DNA from: PHBD01 sp964578535
GTDB lineage: Bacteria; Desulfobacterota; Syntrophia; Syntrophales; PHBD01
Length of the DNA: 64,000 nucleotides
Reading direction: 5' to 3'
Assembly: GCA_964578535.1 (NCBI GenBank)
Contig: CAZODI010000012.1
Location: forward strand, 1 to 64,000
The translations under genes were made by a program, and so were the position numbers. Positions 33,492 through 42,546 of this stretch are shown in pieces. Below the pieces are notes generated by a model, which did not search any database, was not told where the DNA came from, and saw only the letters and a list, made by a program, of their open reading frames with translations. Positions within the stretch are counted from its first letter, which is position 1. Each line of letters starts with the position of its first letter.

Positions 33492-35177
33492 TCACGCAAG
33501 GCTGGCTAGATGGGTGCGCAGGTTGGCCTTCTTTTTATTCAGGCCCAGCTTCGCCCGGATATGATTCCGGTGCAGGTCGATCGCACTCCGGGAGACACTC
33601 ATGATCCTGGCGATTTCCTTCGTGGTCTTCCCGCTGCGGATGTAGTTGGCCACCTGGATTTCCTTCGGGGTAAAGTTCAGGTACTGAGAGGTCAGCGTCC
33701 GGAGGAAGGGCGACATGATATCCTCCAGGTTTGTCTCGATGATGTCCACGTATGCCTTCTGCGTGCCGTCCAGGGACGTGCTCTGCATTTTCTTTACATA
33801 GGGGAGCACCAGCTCGCGGACATTCGCGAGGACCTTCGATTCCACCTCTCCCTGGCTTTCCTGCTTGTGCTTCAGGAGGACGCGCAGGGCCTCGTTGACC
33901 TCCTCCAGGCGCCGGGTCGTATCCTGCAGGGTTTTCTCTCTCTCCACAAGCGCAAGGACCGCCTGCTTCCGCTCCGTGATGTCCATGAGGGAGCATACGA
34001 TGAGCCGGGTCTCGGGGATGGCGGAGATTACGAGAAAAACATCCCGCATCCCGCCCGATTTGTCCTTCAGGGTAAATTCCGTATGGAAAGGCCCCCTGGC
34101 CGGGTTCTCCAGGATTTCGCGCTGCAGGCCCACCAGACGCTCCAGGTCGGCGCTCTCGATCAGGTCGTCGGCCCGGATCTTCCCAACGACGTCCTCCCGA
34201 CGGATTCCCGCAACCCTCTCGAACTCGCCATTCAGGAGGACGATGTTCCGGTCCTCGTCGGCGATCATCATGATGGTGCCCGTGTTTTCGAAGATGGTGC
34301 GGTAGAGGTTCTCCGACTGGCGCAGGCTGTCCTCCGCCTTCTTGCGGTCCGTGATGTCCAGGAGCTTGACGACGGCCTGCAGAACCCCCTTTGCGTCCTT
34401 CAGGACGGAGATCTTCGCCTCGACATGGATCTGCCTGCCGTCCTGGCAGACAATCCTCGTTTCGTACTGGTCGACCACGTCCTCGCCGCGCCGGCGCCTC
34501 GTAAAGCGATCCAGGGCGACGGTCCGGTCTTCCGGAACGAGAAAATCGGTGAATTTCTTCCCGAGGTTCTCCCCCCTGGTGTAGCCCGTCATCCGGGACA
34601 GCTCATCGTTCCCGTACTGGATGCGGCCTTCCCTGTCGATCACGCAGATCCCGTCATGGGTGTGCTCCACGATGGAGCGGTAGCGCTCCTCGCTTTCCCG
34701 GAGCTGGATCTCCGCATTCTTCTGGTGGGAGATGTCGACCCCCACGCCCCGCAGCCCCCGGATGCCGTCCACCGAGTGGATGGGAGACGCGAAAATGGCG
34801 ACGGGGAAGGACGTGCCGTCTTTTCGGAGCAGGGCCGTCTGGGTGCCCTGGGCCTTCGACTTTCCCTTGAGTACCAGGTCGATTTCCCGCTTCATCCGCT
34901 CCCGGTCTTCCGGGATCACCGCGTCCCAGGCGGTCATTCCCTTGCTGAAATCTTCCTGGTCGTAGCCGAGGAACGCGGTGATATGGCGATTGAAGAACGT
35001 AAAGCGGCCTTTCCTGTCCAGTTCGAAGACGATCTGCGGCAGGCACTCCGCCAGTTCCCGGTAGCGCTCTTCCCAGGATTGTAAGGCCGGGCCGCCCCGT
35101 TCGAGGCCCTGCACTTTCTTCCTCAACTCCGCCACTTCCTTCAGCAGCTCTTCCCTGGTTTTCTTCGCGCCTTCCAT
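33492..35177 (-). CDS. PAS-domain sensor with LuxR-type DNA-binding domain
   Basis: The 561-residue protein has an N-terminal coiled coil, three PAS/PAC domains (roughly 40-155, 165-280, 290-400) with S-box endings such as GVDISHQKNAE and LLDITDRKKAEDSL, a coiled-coil linker, and a LuxR-family helix-turn-helix at 490-545 (FTPKEIQVANYIRSGKTTKE and downstream IARIMSVSRSAIDLHRNHI). There is no histidine-kinase or receiver domain, so sensing and DNA binding are in one chain. GGAGG just before the ATG at 35177 fixes the start over the in-frame 35207. It stands alone; it may control neighbours such as the mla operon just downstream, but no target is shown by the sequence. Confidence 0.85.
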   Translation of the reverse strand: MEGAKKTREELLKEVAELRKKVQGLERGGPALQSWEERYRELAECLPQIVFELDRKGRFTFFNRHITAFLGYDQEDFSKGMTAWDAVIPEDRERMKREIDLVLKGKSKAQGTQTALLRKDGTSFPVAIFASPIHSVDGIRGLRGVGVDISHQKNAEIQLRESEERYRSIVEHTHDGICVIDREGRIQYGNDELSRMTGYTRGENLGKKFTDFLVPEDRTVALDRFTRRRRGEDVVDQYETRIVCQDGRQIHVEAKISVLKDAKGVLQAVVKLLDITDRKKAEDSLRQSENLYRTIFENTGTIMMIADEDRNIVLLNGEFERVAGIRREDVVGKIRADDLIESADLERLVGLQREILENPARGPFHTEFTLKDKSGGMRDVFLVISAIPETRLIVCSLMDITERKQAVLALVEREKTLQDTTRRLEEVNEALRVLLKHKQESQGEVESKVLANVRELVLPYVKKMQSTSLDGTQKAYVDIIETNLEDIMSPFLRTLTSQYLNFTPKEIQVANYIRSGKTTKEIARIMSVSRSAIDLHRNHIRAKLGLNKKKANLRTHLASLA

Positions 35178-35307
35178 ATCTCCTCCCTTGCCGGTCCTTC
35201 GAGGCATCCTCTCCGGCAGCCGGGCTCCCTGCCGCTGTCCGAAATCCCGGATCCATCCAGGACTTCACTTCCTGAAAGGAGCGGGCATCCGGTCCGGTCT
35301 TCCCGGG

Positions 35308-35964
35308 TCACAGGGACCTTGTTTTATACAGCTCGTTCTTCACAATGTAGCGGCGCACCGCATCGGGGACGAGGTAGGCAATCGATTGCGAAACCTTCGC
35401 CCGCTGGCGGATGTTGCTGGAAGCGATATCGAGGAAGGTGACCTCCCGGAAGTAAATCATGTGCCCCGTCGGCCCCCGGTAACCGTCAAGCTCTTCTTCG
35501 TAGGTGAAGCGGGAAGAGAAATCCTCCGGAAGAATCGTCGCGAGACCCTTGTTCTCGTAGCCGGGCCGGGTCATGACGACCATGTGGCACAGGAGGAGAA
35601 GCCTGTTCCAGTCGCGCCATGTCTGGATGGCGTGAAAGGCGTCCTGGCCCAGGATGAAGTAAAGCTCGAGGTCCTTGAGATAGCGGTTCAGGAAATACTC
35701 GATGGTCTCCACCGAATAGGACGTTCCCTCCCGCTGGTTTTCCACGTCGGAAAAGGAAAAGGAGGGGTTGTCCTCGATGGCGAGCCGGACCATCTGCTCC
35801 CGGTGGAAGAAGGGCGTGATCTCCGCCCCCAGCTTGTGCGGGGGCCGGGATGCGGGCACGAAGATGATCCGGTTCAGGTCGAACATCTCCAGGATCTCCT
35901 CGGCGCATCGCAGATGGCCCATGTGAATCGGATCGAAGGTTCCGCCCAACAGTCCCCACTTCAT
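35308..35964 (-). CDS. nadD: Nicotinate-nucleotide adenylyltransferase
   Basis: This enzyme makes deamido-NAD from nicotinate mononucleotide and ATP. The 218-residue protein starts MKWGLLGGTFDPIHMGHLR with the (H/T)xGH nucleotidyltransferase motif, has VPASRPPHK, and closes with SSNIRQRAK (ISSTxxR motif). It overlaps proA by four bases (ATGA), a common arrangement with obg and rsfS elsewhere, though those are missing here. Confidence 0.95.
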   Translation of the reverse strand: MKWGLLGGTFDPIHMGHLRCAEEILEMFDLNRIIFVPASRPPHKLGAEITPFFHREQMVRLAIEDNPSFSFSDVENQREGTSYSVETIEYFLNRYLKDLELYFILGQDAFHAIQTWRDWNRLLLLCHMVVMTRPGYENKGLATILPEDFSSRFTYEEELDGYRGPTGHMIYFREVTFLDIASSNIRQRAKVSQSIAYLVPDAVRRYIVKNELYKTRSL

Positions 35965-37217
35965 GTCCTCACCTGTCCGTCTCCGTAGATGATGAATTTC
36001 GTTGTCGTCAGCTCTTCCAGCCCCATGGGCCCGAAGGCGTGCAGTTTCGTCGTGCTGATGCCGATCTCGGCCCCGAGTCCAAGCTCGAACCCGTCACTGA
36101 AGCGGGTCGAGGCGTTCACCAGCACCGTCGAGGAGGAAACCTCCCGGAGAAAACGCTGTGCATTGGCATAATCCTTCGTCAGGATCGCCTCCGTGTGCAG
36201 GGAGCCGTAGCGCTCGATATGGTCCATCGCCTCGTCGATCCCGTCCACCACGCGGACCGCGAGGATCAGGTCCAGGTACTCGGCGTGCCAGTCCTCTTCC
36301 CGGGCCTCTTCGGCGGAGGGAACGATCTCCCGCGTGCGGGGACACCCGCGGAGCAGCACGCCGGCGTCCATAAGGGCCCGGGCCGCCTCCGGGAGAAACG
36401 CCCCGGCGATCTTCTCGTGGACGAGGAGGGTCTCCATGGCGTTGCAGACGCCCGGGCGCTGGGTCTTGGCGTTCATGCAGATCCCGACCGCCTCCCCGAC
36501 GTCCGCGCCGGCATCGACGAAGATGTGGCAGACACCCTTGTAGTGCTTGATGACGGGAATCTTCGAGTCCCGCACCACCGCCCGGATCAGGTCCTCCCCT
36601 CCCCGGGGGATGATCAGGTCGATGTACTCCTCCAGCTGGAGCATCTCGTAGACCGCCCGGCGGTCCGTCACGCCGATGACCTGCACCGCCGCCGGCGGCA
36701 GTCCCGACGTCTCCAGCACATCCTGCAGGACGCGGGCAATGGCCAGGTTGGAGTCGATGGCCTCCGATCCGCCCCGCAGGATCACCGCATTGCCCGATTT
36801 CAGGCACAGGGCCGCCGCATCGACGGTCACGTTGGGACGCGCCTCATAGATGATGCCGATGACGCCCAGGGGAATCCGCATCCGCCCGACCAGGAGTCCG
36901 TTGGGGCGCCGCCACATGCCGGTGATCCGGCCGACCGGATCCGGCAGCGCCGCCACCTCCTCCAGCCCCCGGGCCATGCCCCGGATCGTCGCCGGAGTCA
37001 GTGTGAGGCGGTCGACCATGGCCTTGGACAGCCCCCGCTCCCGGGCCTTTGCGACATCGCCGGCGTTCGCCTCCAGCAGGAACGCCTCCCGCTCCCGCAG
37101 GGCACCGGCCATGGCCAGGAGGGTGCGATCCTTGCGATCGGACGGGACACGCCCGAGGGCGGAAGCGGCCGCACGCGCTCTGACTGCCGTTTCGAGAATA
37201 CTTTCCCTTATCTCCAA
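35961..37217 (-). CDS. proA: Gamma-glutamyl phosphate reductase
   Basis: Second step of proline synthesis, NADPH reduction of gamma-glutamyl phosphate. Visible motifs are PLGVIGIIYEARPNVTVDAA, the catalytic-cysteine region RPGVCNAMETLLVHE, and the C-terminal NASTRFSDGFELGLGAEIGIST and FIIYGDGQVR. With an ATG at 37334 the product would carry 39 extra residues absent from the family; a TTG at 37217 with GGGAGCGCGGGA before it gives 418 residues, the normal length, so I chose that start. Confidence 0.92.
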   Translation of the reverse strand: MEIRESILETAVRARAAASALGRVPSDRKDRTLLAMAGALREREAFLLEANAGDVAKARERGLSKAMVDRLTLTPATIRGMARGLEEVAALPDPVGRITGMWRRPNGLLVGRMRIPLGVIGIIYEARPNVTVDAAALCLKSGNAVILRGGSEAIDSNLAIARVLQDVLETSGLPPAAVQVIGVTDRRAVYEMLQLEEYIDLIIPRGGEDLIRAVVRDSKIPVIKHYKGVCHIFVDAGADVGEAVGICMNAKTQRPGVCNAMETLLVHEKIAGAFLPEAARALMDAGVLLRGCPRTREIVPSAEEAREEDWHAEYLDLILAVRVVDGIDEAMDHIERYGSLHTEAILTKDYANAQRFLREVSSSTVLVNASTRFSDGFELGLGAEIGISTTKLHAFGPMGLEELTTTKFIIYGDGQVRT

Positions 37218-37380
37218 TCCCGCGCTCCCGAAGAGAATTCCCAGGAAGGTTTCCCTTTCCGCCACCCTGCCGGCGAGGGAAATGTTGACAAAACCAAAGG
37301 AGATTTTGTATGAACCGACTGCCAGCCCAACCATCTCCGTATCTGCCGGCTGGGCCCGCAGGGGCCAAGCGGCAGGATCA

Positions 37381-37409
37381 ACTTACAAAACGTACCGGAC
37401 CGTGTCAAG
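37381..37409 (-). promoter_or_regulatory. Possible promoter of proA-nadD
   Basis: TTGACA at 37404-37409 on the minus strand, 17 bases, then TAAGTT at 37381-37386. The gap 37218-37532 between the divergent proA and patatin genes holds this site and an ATATCATTATATCAG stretch on the other strand; nothing else is evident. Confidence 0.4.
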
Positions 37410-37532
37410 AACGATATCATTATATCAGGTAATAACTAAAAGTGGTCCGGTCACCCGGAGCGGGTGCACGATCCGGCGGCGGCCGTCCGATTCCGCACGC
37501 ATGCTGTGCATCCCCCACCGGCAGGGAATCCC

Positions 37533-38603
37533 ATGAGCACCCTTCGGATCCGTGCAGGCCGCTCCGCCATGGCCCTGATCCGGGACGGCGGGTTTTCCCT
37601 GGACGCCGTCCGTTCCTACTACGGCCCCGCGTCGGGTCCGCGCTGGCTCATCGTTTCCGGCTTCGACCGGACGCTCTTCTCTTCGGGGGTCCTGGGAAAC
37701 CGGCACCCGGTCCTTCTGGCGGGATCCTCCGCCGGGGCCTGGCGCTTCGCCGCCTGGCTGCAGCCCGAGCCGGACAAAAGCTACAATGCCCTCCTCGAGT
37801 CCTACCTCACGGCCTCCTATCACCGGAAGGACTCGCCCCAGGACATCCTCAAGACCTTGGGCGGGATCATCAATACCTTCCTGGAGCGCGACGCCGTTCC
37901 CTTCGCCCTGGCCAACAAAAAATACCGCTTTGCCGTGTCCACGATGCGATGCCGCCCGCTGACCGCCTCGGAACGGCCCTGGATCCAGAAGGGCGGTTTC
38001 ATGCTCAGCTACCTCATGAACATCCTCAGCCCGTCGACCCTGCACTCCTTCGGAGAGCGGGTCATCTTCTACAACGGCCCCAAGCCTCCCTCGTTCTGCC
38101 TGCGCAGCGACTTCAGGGGGACCTTCATCCGGCTGAGCGCCACGAACTTCCGGGCCGCCGTCCTCGCGTCCGGCGCCATCCCCGTCGTTGTCGCCGGCGT
38201 CCGGGACATCTACGGCGCGCCGACCGGCATCTACCGGGACGGGGGCTTCTTCGACTACCACCTGACCCACCGCTACACGGAGCGGGACGACGAGGTGACC
38301 CTTTTCTTCAACCACCAGGAGCGGATCATCCCCGGCTGGATGGACAAGAAGCGCATGAAGCGCAGGCCTTCCGAGGAGATCCTCGACAACGTCCTGATGG
38401 TGTACCCCTCCGAGGCCTTCGTCGAGGGTCTCCCGGGCGGAAAGGTACCGGACCGGGACGACCTCACCGACCTGATCGACGAGCCGGAGACCCGGATTCG
38501 CAACTGGTGGCAGGCCGTCCGGCAGTCGGCCCATTTCGGGGAGGAATTCCTGGAACTCGTCGAGAGCGGGCGGATCCGTGACGTGGTGGAGCCCATCTCC
38601 TGA
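37533..38603 (+). CDS. Patatin-like phospholipase
   Basis: A 356-residue protein with the nucleophile motif LLAGSSAGAWRFAAW (GxSxG) near residue 68 and the catalytic aspartate in GIYRDGGFFDYHLT (DGG) near 240, forming the Ser-Asp dyad of patatins. The oxyanion-hole glycine motif upstream is not clear. An in-frame ATG at 37464 exists; the ATG at 37533 has AGGGA about seven bases before it and gives a better family start. Substrate is unknown; a lipid hydrolase of the cytoplasm is likely as no signal peptide is seen. Confidence 0.82.
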   Translation: MSTLRIRAGRSAMALIRDGGFSLDAVRSYYGPASGPRWLIVSGFDRTLFSSGVLGNRHPVLLAGSSAGAWRFAAWLQPEPDKSYNALLESYLTASYHRKDSPQDILKTLGGIINTFLERDAVPFALANKKYRFAVSTMRCRPLTASERPWIQKGGFMLSYLMNILSPSTLHSFGERVIFYNGPKPPSFCLRSDFRGTFIRLSATNFRAAVLASGAIPVVVAGVRDIYGAPTGIYRDGGFFDYHLTHRYTERDDEVTLFFNHQERIIPGWMDKKRMKRRPSEEILDNVLMVYPSEAFVEGLPGGKVPDRDDLTDLIDEPETRIRNWWQAVRQSAHFGEEFLELVESGRIRDVVEPIS

Positions 38604-38652
38604 CGGCGGCCGCCCCGTCCCGTCCTATCGGAAACAGGCCTTTCCGTACCCC

Positions 38653-39591
38653 ATGGAAGAAAATCTCCGCCGACTGAAGCAAATCCTCAAACGTTGTGTC
38701 CTCTGTCCCCGGCGCTGCGCCGTGGACCGGACGGGCGGCGAGCGCGGTTTCTGCGGACTCGCGGATCGTCCCGTCGTCGCCCGGGCCCTTCCCCACCACG
38801 GAGAAGAGCCCCCGATCTCTGGATCCCGGGGCGCCGGCACGATCTTCCTGTCCTCCTGCAACCTGCGCTGCACCTTCTGCCAGAACCATCAGATCAGCCA
38901 TGAAACGGAAGGCCGGGAGGAAACAGCCGCCGGGCTGGCCCGGACCATGCTCCGCCTCCAGGAGGCGGGGTGCCACAACATCGAGCCGGTGACGCCGACG
39001 CCGCACGCGGCGGGCATCCTGGAGGCCTGGATGGCCGCCCGCCGCGACGGGCTGTCAGTTCCGCTGGTCTACAACTGCGGCGGATACGAGGATCCGGCGG
39101 TCCTCCGGCTCCTCGAGGGGATGGTGGACGTCTACCTCCCCGACTTCAAGTTCGGGGATCCCGCCCTGGGCATGAAGCTCACCGGGGTCCCCGATTACCC
39201 GGAGACGGCTCTCCGGGCCGTCGGCGAGATGATCCGACAGGTCGGGGACACCCTGGAGACAGACGGCTCCCTGGCGAGAAGCGGCATCCTCGTCCGGCAC
39301 CTGGTCCTTCCCGGCAACACCGCCAACAGCAGGGCGGCCCTCGATCTTCTCCGGCGGCGGCTCGGCCCCTCGGTTCCCCTCAGCCTGATGTCCCAGTACA
39401 CTCCCGTCAACCTGGTCGGGCAGGAGCCGGACCTGAGCCGGCGGGTGACACCGCAGGAGTACGAGTCCGTCGTGGATTACGCCCTTGACCTTGGTTTTGA
39501 AGAACTCTATGTTCAGGCCGTGGACGAGCGGGAGATCGTCCCGGACTTCCGGCGGGAGGACCCTTTCCGCTGGCCCGGGAGCGGCGGCTGA
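38653..39591 (+). CDS. Radical SAM protein, pyruvate-formate-lyase-activating-enzyme-like (PflX type)
   Basis: The 312-residue protein has the radical SAM triad SCNLRCTFCQNHQIS (CxxxCxxC) at about 73-80, a preceding C-rich stretch CVLCPRRCAVDRTGGERGFC (C13/C16/C20/C32), and GVPDYPETA and LMSQYTPVN motifs of the COG1313 group. Members activate glycyl radical enzymes or carry out related chemistry; no glycyl-radical gene lies nearby. It is separated from the patatin gene by 49 bases and is probably in the same transcript. Confidence 0.85.
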   Translation: MEENLRRLKQILKRCVLCPRRCAVDRTGGERGFCGLADRPVVARALPHHGEEPPISGSRGAGTIFLSSCNLRCTFCQNHQISHETEGREETAAGLARTMLRLQEAGCHNIEPVTPTPHAAGILEAWMAARRDGLSVPLVYNCGGYEDPAVLRLLEGMVDVYLPDFKFGDPALGMKLTGVPDYPETALRAVGEMIRQVGDTLETDGSLARSGILVRHLVLPGNTANSRAALDLLRRRLGPSVPLSLMSQYTPVNLVGQEPDLSRRVTPQEYESVVDYALDLGFEELYVQAVDEREIVPDFRREDPFRWPGSGG

Positions 39592-39653
39592 CAGGCCGGC
39601 CCCCTCCCGCCCCTCGCGCGACACCCCGAATCCACCCTCATCCGGAGCGGCAC

Positions 39654-39884
39654 ATGGCGGATCTTTCCGGCGTCGGGAAAATGCTCATTGTCTTCGGCCT
39701 GGTCCTCGCGGGCGTCGGCCTTCTTTTCGTCCTGGGGGGAAAGGGATTCCTCTCCTGGTTCGGACGCCTGCCGGGGGATTTTTCCTGGCGGGGCCGGAAC
39801 GTTCACATCCATGTCCCCCTGGCGACAAGCCTCCTGGTCAGCCTGGTCCTGAGTCTCCTTTGGATCTTCCTGAACCGGAAGTAA
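39654..39884 (+). CDS. DUF2905 family small membrane protein
   Basis: A 76-residue protein with two hydrophobic helices around a conserved centre: GKMLIVFGLVLAGVGLLF, then GRLPGDFSWRGRNVHIHVPL, then SLLVSLVLSLLWIFLNR. The middle box is the hallmark of DUF2905. Function unknown in all members. It lies between the radical SAM gene and the foldase gene. Confidence 0.9.
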   Translation: MADLSGVGKMLIVFGLVLAGVGLLFVLGGKGFLSWFGRLPGDFSWRGRNVHIHVPLATSLLVSLVLSLLWIFLNRK

Positions 39885-39986
39885 GGAAAAAGAATTTGCA
39901 ATTCCGCCGTGTTTGTACTACCAAAACGGCCCTTCCCGACCCGCGTTCCGCATCGGGAAAATCAGCCTGACCGGAGCAGGACAACC

Positions 39987-41579
39987 ATGCTGGAACTGAT
40001 GAGAAAACACGCCAGGAGCTGGATCATGAAGATCCTCCTGGGAATCATCGTCATCGTCTTTGTCCTTTATTTCGGCTCTCTCGGTGGTCTCCAACAGACG
40101 GAGACGGTCGTCACGATCGACGGAAAGAACCTCGTCTACGCCGACTTCCAGCGGGAGTACCAGAACATGGTGGAGGCCTACCGCCAGCGGCTCGGCAACG
40201 AGGTCACCGACGAGCTGGTCAAGGACGGCAGGCTGAAGCAGCAGGCCCTGGACAATCTCATCCACCAGACGATTCTCCTCAAGAAGGCCGATGAGATGAA
40301 CATCCGGGTATCCGACGAGGACATGAAGAACTTCATCATGTCCGTTCCCGCTTTCCAGCGGAACGGCGTTTTCGACGACCGTCTCTACAAGCAGGCCCTC
40401 CGGTACAACAAGGTCACCGCGGAAGAGTTCGAGGGGATCCAGAGACGGGCCATGACCATCGCCCGCCTGGAGGACCTGATCCAGGGATCGGTCAAGGTCT
40501 CGGACAGCGAGATCTCGGACCTCTATCGTCTCCAGAACGAAAAGATGAACCTGGCCTTCGTCGCGATCTCGCCCGCGGATTTCGAAGGCCGGATCACGCC
40601 CTCCGAGAAGGACCTGGAGAGCTACCTGAAGGAGAAGGGCGACCGGTATCGCGTGGCCGAGCGAATCCAGCTCAAGGTGCTGGCCTTCCCGGGAAAAGAC
40701 TTTGAGGACGCGGTGAAGCCCTCCGATGAGGACGTCCGCGACTATTACGACCGGCACAAATCCGATTTCCGCAAGGACGGCAGGCAGTTGTCCCTGGAGC
40801 AGGTTCGGGACCGGATCGTCGCGGAGAAGAAGCGCGTCGAGGGGATGTACATGGCCTCGGACCGCGCCAAGAAGGCCCACGACACCATCTACCAGGACGA
40901 GAATTTCGACGGCTATGCCGCCCAGAACCGCCTGAGCGTCCAGGTGACGGAGTTCTTCGCCGTCTCCGCTCCGCCGGCCGCATTTCGCGGGATCAAGGAC
41001 TTCGAAAAGACGGTCTTCAACCTGAAGCCCAAGGAGGTGAGCCCCGTGCTCTCGAACGACCGGGGGTACCTCCTCTTCCAGGTGGCGGAGCGGAAGCCCG
41101 CCTATGTTCCCCCGCTCAAGGAGATCGAAAAGGAGGTCCGGGCCGGGTACATCAAGGAGGAAGCCCGCCGGAAGGCCGCCGGGGAGGCGGAAGCCCTGGC
41201 CGGCCGGCTCAAGGCCGGAGCGACGCTCGATCAGGTCGCCAAGGGCTGGAAGATCGAGGAGACGGGCTTCTTCGCCCCAACCCGGGCCATTCCGAAAATC
41301 GGCGAATCCCGGGAGCTGACGGAAGCCATCTGGTCGCTTTCCGCCAAGAAGCCCCATCCGGAGAAGGCCTTCGCGGTGGGCGACCGGTTCATCCTGGTGG
41401 AGTTCAAGGGGAAGAGCTCCATCGATTTCACCGACTTCGCATCCAGGAAGGAAGCCCTCCGGAACGCTCTCCTGCAGATGAAGCAGAGGACCATCCTCCA
41501 GACCTGGGTGGAGGGCATCAAGACAGCCATGGTGAAGGAAGGCCGGCTGAAGATCAAGAAAGACGTGAAGGATCTGTAA
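39987..41579 (+). CDS. SurA-N/PpiD-like periplasmic peptidyl-prolyl isomerase/chaperone
   Basis: The 530-residue protein opens with a cytoplasmic-then-transmembrane segment (WIMKILLGIIVIVFVLYFG, about 13-31) and a SurA N-terminal domain (VVTIDGKNLVYADFQREYQNM, LIHQTILLKKADE). The middle contains PpiC-type parvulin-like strands (QLKVLAFPGKDFEDA, VFNLKPKEVSPVLSNDRGYLLFQV), then a helical tail. This is the PpiD layout: an inner-membrane-anchored folding factor of the periplasm. The parvulin active site is not obvious, so it may be chaperone only. An in-frame ATG at 39909 precedes, but the GGAGCAGGAC site and the membrane segment support 39987. Confidence 0.85.
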   Translation: MLELMRKHARSWIMKILLGIIVIVFVLYFGSLGGLQQTETVVTIDGKNLVYADFQREYQNMVEAYRQRLGNEVTDELVKDGRLKQQALDNLIHQTILLKKADEMNIRVSDEDMKNFIMSVPAFQRNGVFDDRLYKQALRYNKVTAEEFEGIQRRAMTIARLEDLIQGSVKVSDSEISDLYRLQNEKMNLAFVAISPADFEGRITPSEKDLESYLKEKGDRYRVAERIQLKVLAFPGKDFEDAVKPSDEDVRDYYDRHKSDFRKDGRQLSLEQVRDRIVAEKKRVEGMYMASDRAKKAHDTIYQDENFDGYAAQNRLSVQVTEFFAVSAPPAAFRGIKDFEKTVFNLKPKEVSPVLSNDRGYLLFQVAERKPAYVPPLKEIEKEVRAGYIKEEARRKAAGEAEALAGRLKAGATLDQVAKGWKIEETGFFAPTRAIPKIGESRELTEAIWSLSAKKPHPEKAFAVGDRFILVEFKGKSSIDFTDFASRKEALRNALLQMKQRTILQTWVEGIKTAMVKEGRLKIKKDVKDL

Positions 41580-41662
41580 CCGCATCCGGCGGGAGGGAAG
41601 CCCTCGCCGCCCATTGTGATTCCGCCGGCCGACCCGGCAAAGAAACGAACAGGAGGAACATC

Positions 41663-42490
41663 ATGGACTGGGGCATGAAGAACCGCCTCTCCCGCCTGAT
41701 CCAGCCGGACGGCCGCTGCTTCTTTCTTCCCATCGATCACGGGTATTTCCAGGGACCCACGTCCTGCCTGGAGAAACCCGGCGAGACCATCGCGCCGCTC
41801 CTGCCGTACTGCGACGCCCTGTTCGTCACGCGGGGCGTTCTGCGGGCCGCCGTGGATCCGGCCATCACCACCCCCATCATCCTCCGCGTCTCCGGCGGCA
41901 CCAGCGTCATCGGAGCCGACCTGGCCAACGAGTCCATCACCACCTCCATGGAGGAGATCCTCCGCCTGAACGTGGCCGCTGTGGGCGTCTCCATCTTCGT
42001 GGGCAGCGAGTACGAGCGGGAGTCCCTCCTGAACCTGGCGGAGATGGTCAACCTCTGCGAGGACTACGGGATTCCCGTCATGGCCGTCACCGCCGTGGGC
42101 AAGGAGCTGGAGAAGCGGGACGCCCGCTACCTGGCCCTGGCCTCCCGCATCGCCGCCGAGCTGGGCGCCCGGGTGGTCAAGACCTACTGGTGCGAGGACT
42201 TCGACCGGGTGACCTGCGGCTGCCCCGTTCCGGTGGTCATGGCCGGAGGACCGAAGTGCGAGACCGAGCTGGAGGTGATGGAATTCGTCCACGACGGCAT
42301 CAAGAAGGGCGCCATCGGCCTCAACCTGGGGCGGAACGTCTGGCAGCATCCCCACCCCGTGGCCATGATGCGATCGCTCCGGGCCATCATCCACGAAAAT
42401 TACACGGCCCCCGAGGCCCACGGGCTCTACCGGGAGATCGTCTCCGCCGGCAGGAAGAAAGCACCCGGGACGAAAACGCGGAAAAAGTAA
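41663..42490 (+). CDS. DhnA/LsrF-type class I aldolase
   Basis: The 275-residue protein is a TIM-barrel aldolase of the DeoC/LsrF/FbaB group: FFLPIDHGYFQGP near the N-terminus, GARVVKTYWCEDF with the Schiff-base lysine (around 172), VPVVMAGGPKCETELE, and the phosphate-binding GAIGLNLGRNVWQHPHP. The closest named relatives are LsrF thiolase and archaeal class I fructose-1,6-bisphosphate aldolase. It leads a plus-strand group with an MDR dehydrogenase and a nitroreductase, which suggests a small-molecule catabolic pathway, but the substrate is not deducible. Confidence 0.85.
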   Translation: MDWGMKNRLSRLIQPDGRCFFLPIDHGYFQGPTSCLEKPGETIAPLLPYCDALFVTRGVLRAAVDPAITTPIILRVSGGTSVIGADLANESITTSMEEILRLNVAAVGVSIFVGSEYERESLLNLAEMVNLCEDYGIPVMAVTAVGKELEKRDARYLALASRIAAELGARVVKTYWCEDFDRVTCGCPVPVVMAGGPKCETELEVMEFVHDGIKKGAIGLNLGRNVWQHPHPVAMMRSLRAIIHENYTAPEAHGLYREIVSAGRKKAPGTKTRKK

Positions 42491-42546
42491 CCTATTGAAC
42501 AGGCGGGAAGCCCGTTTCCCGTAAAACGTTCCCCCCGGATCCAGCC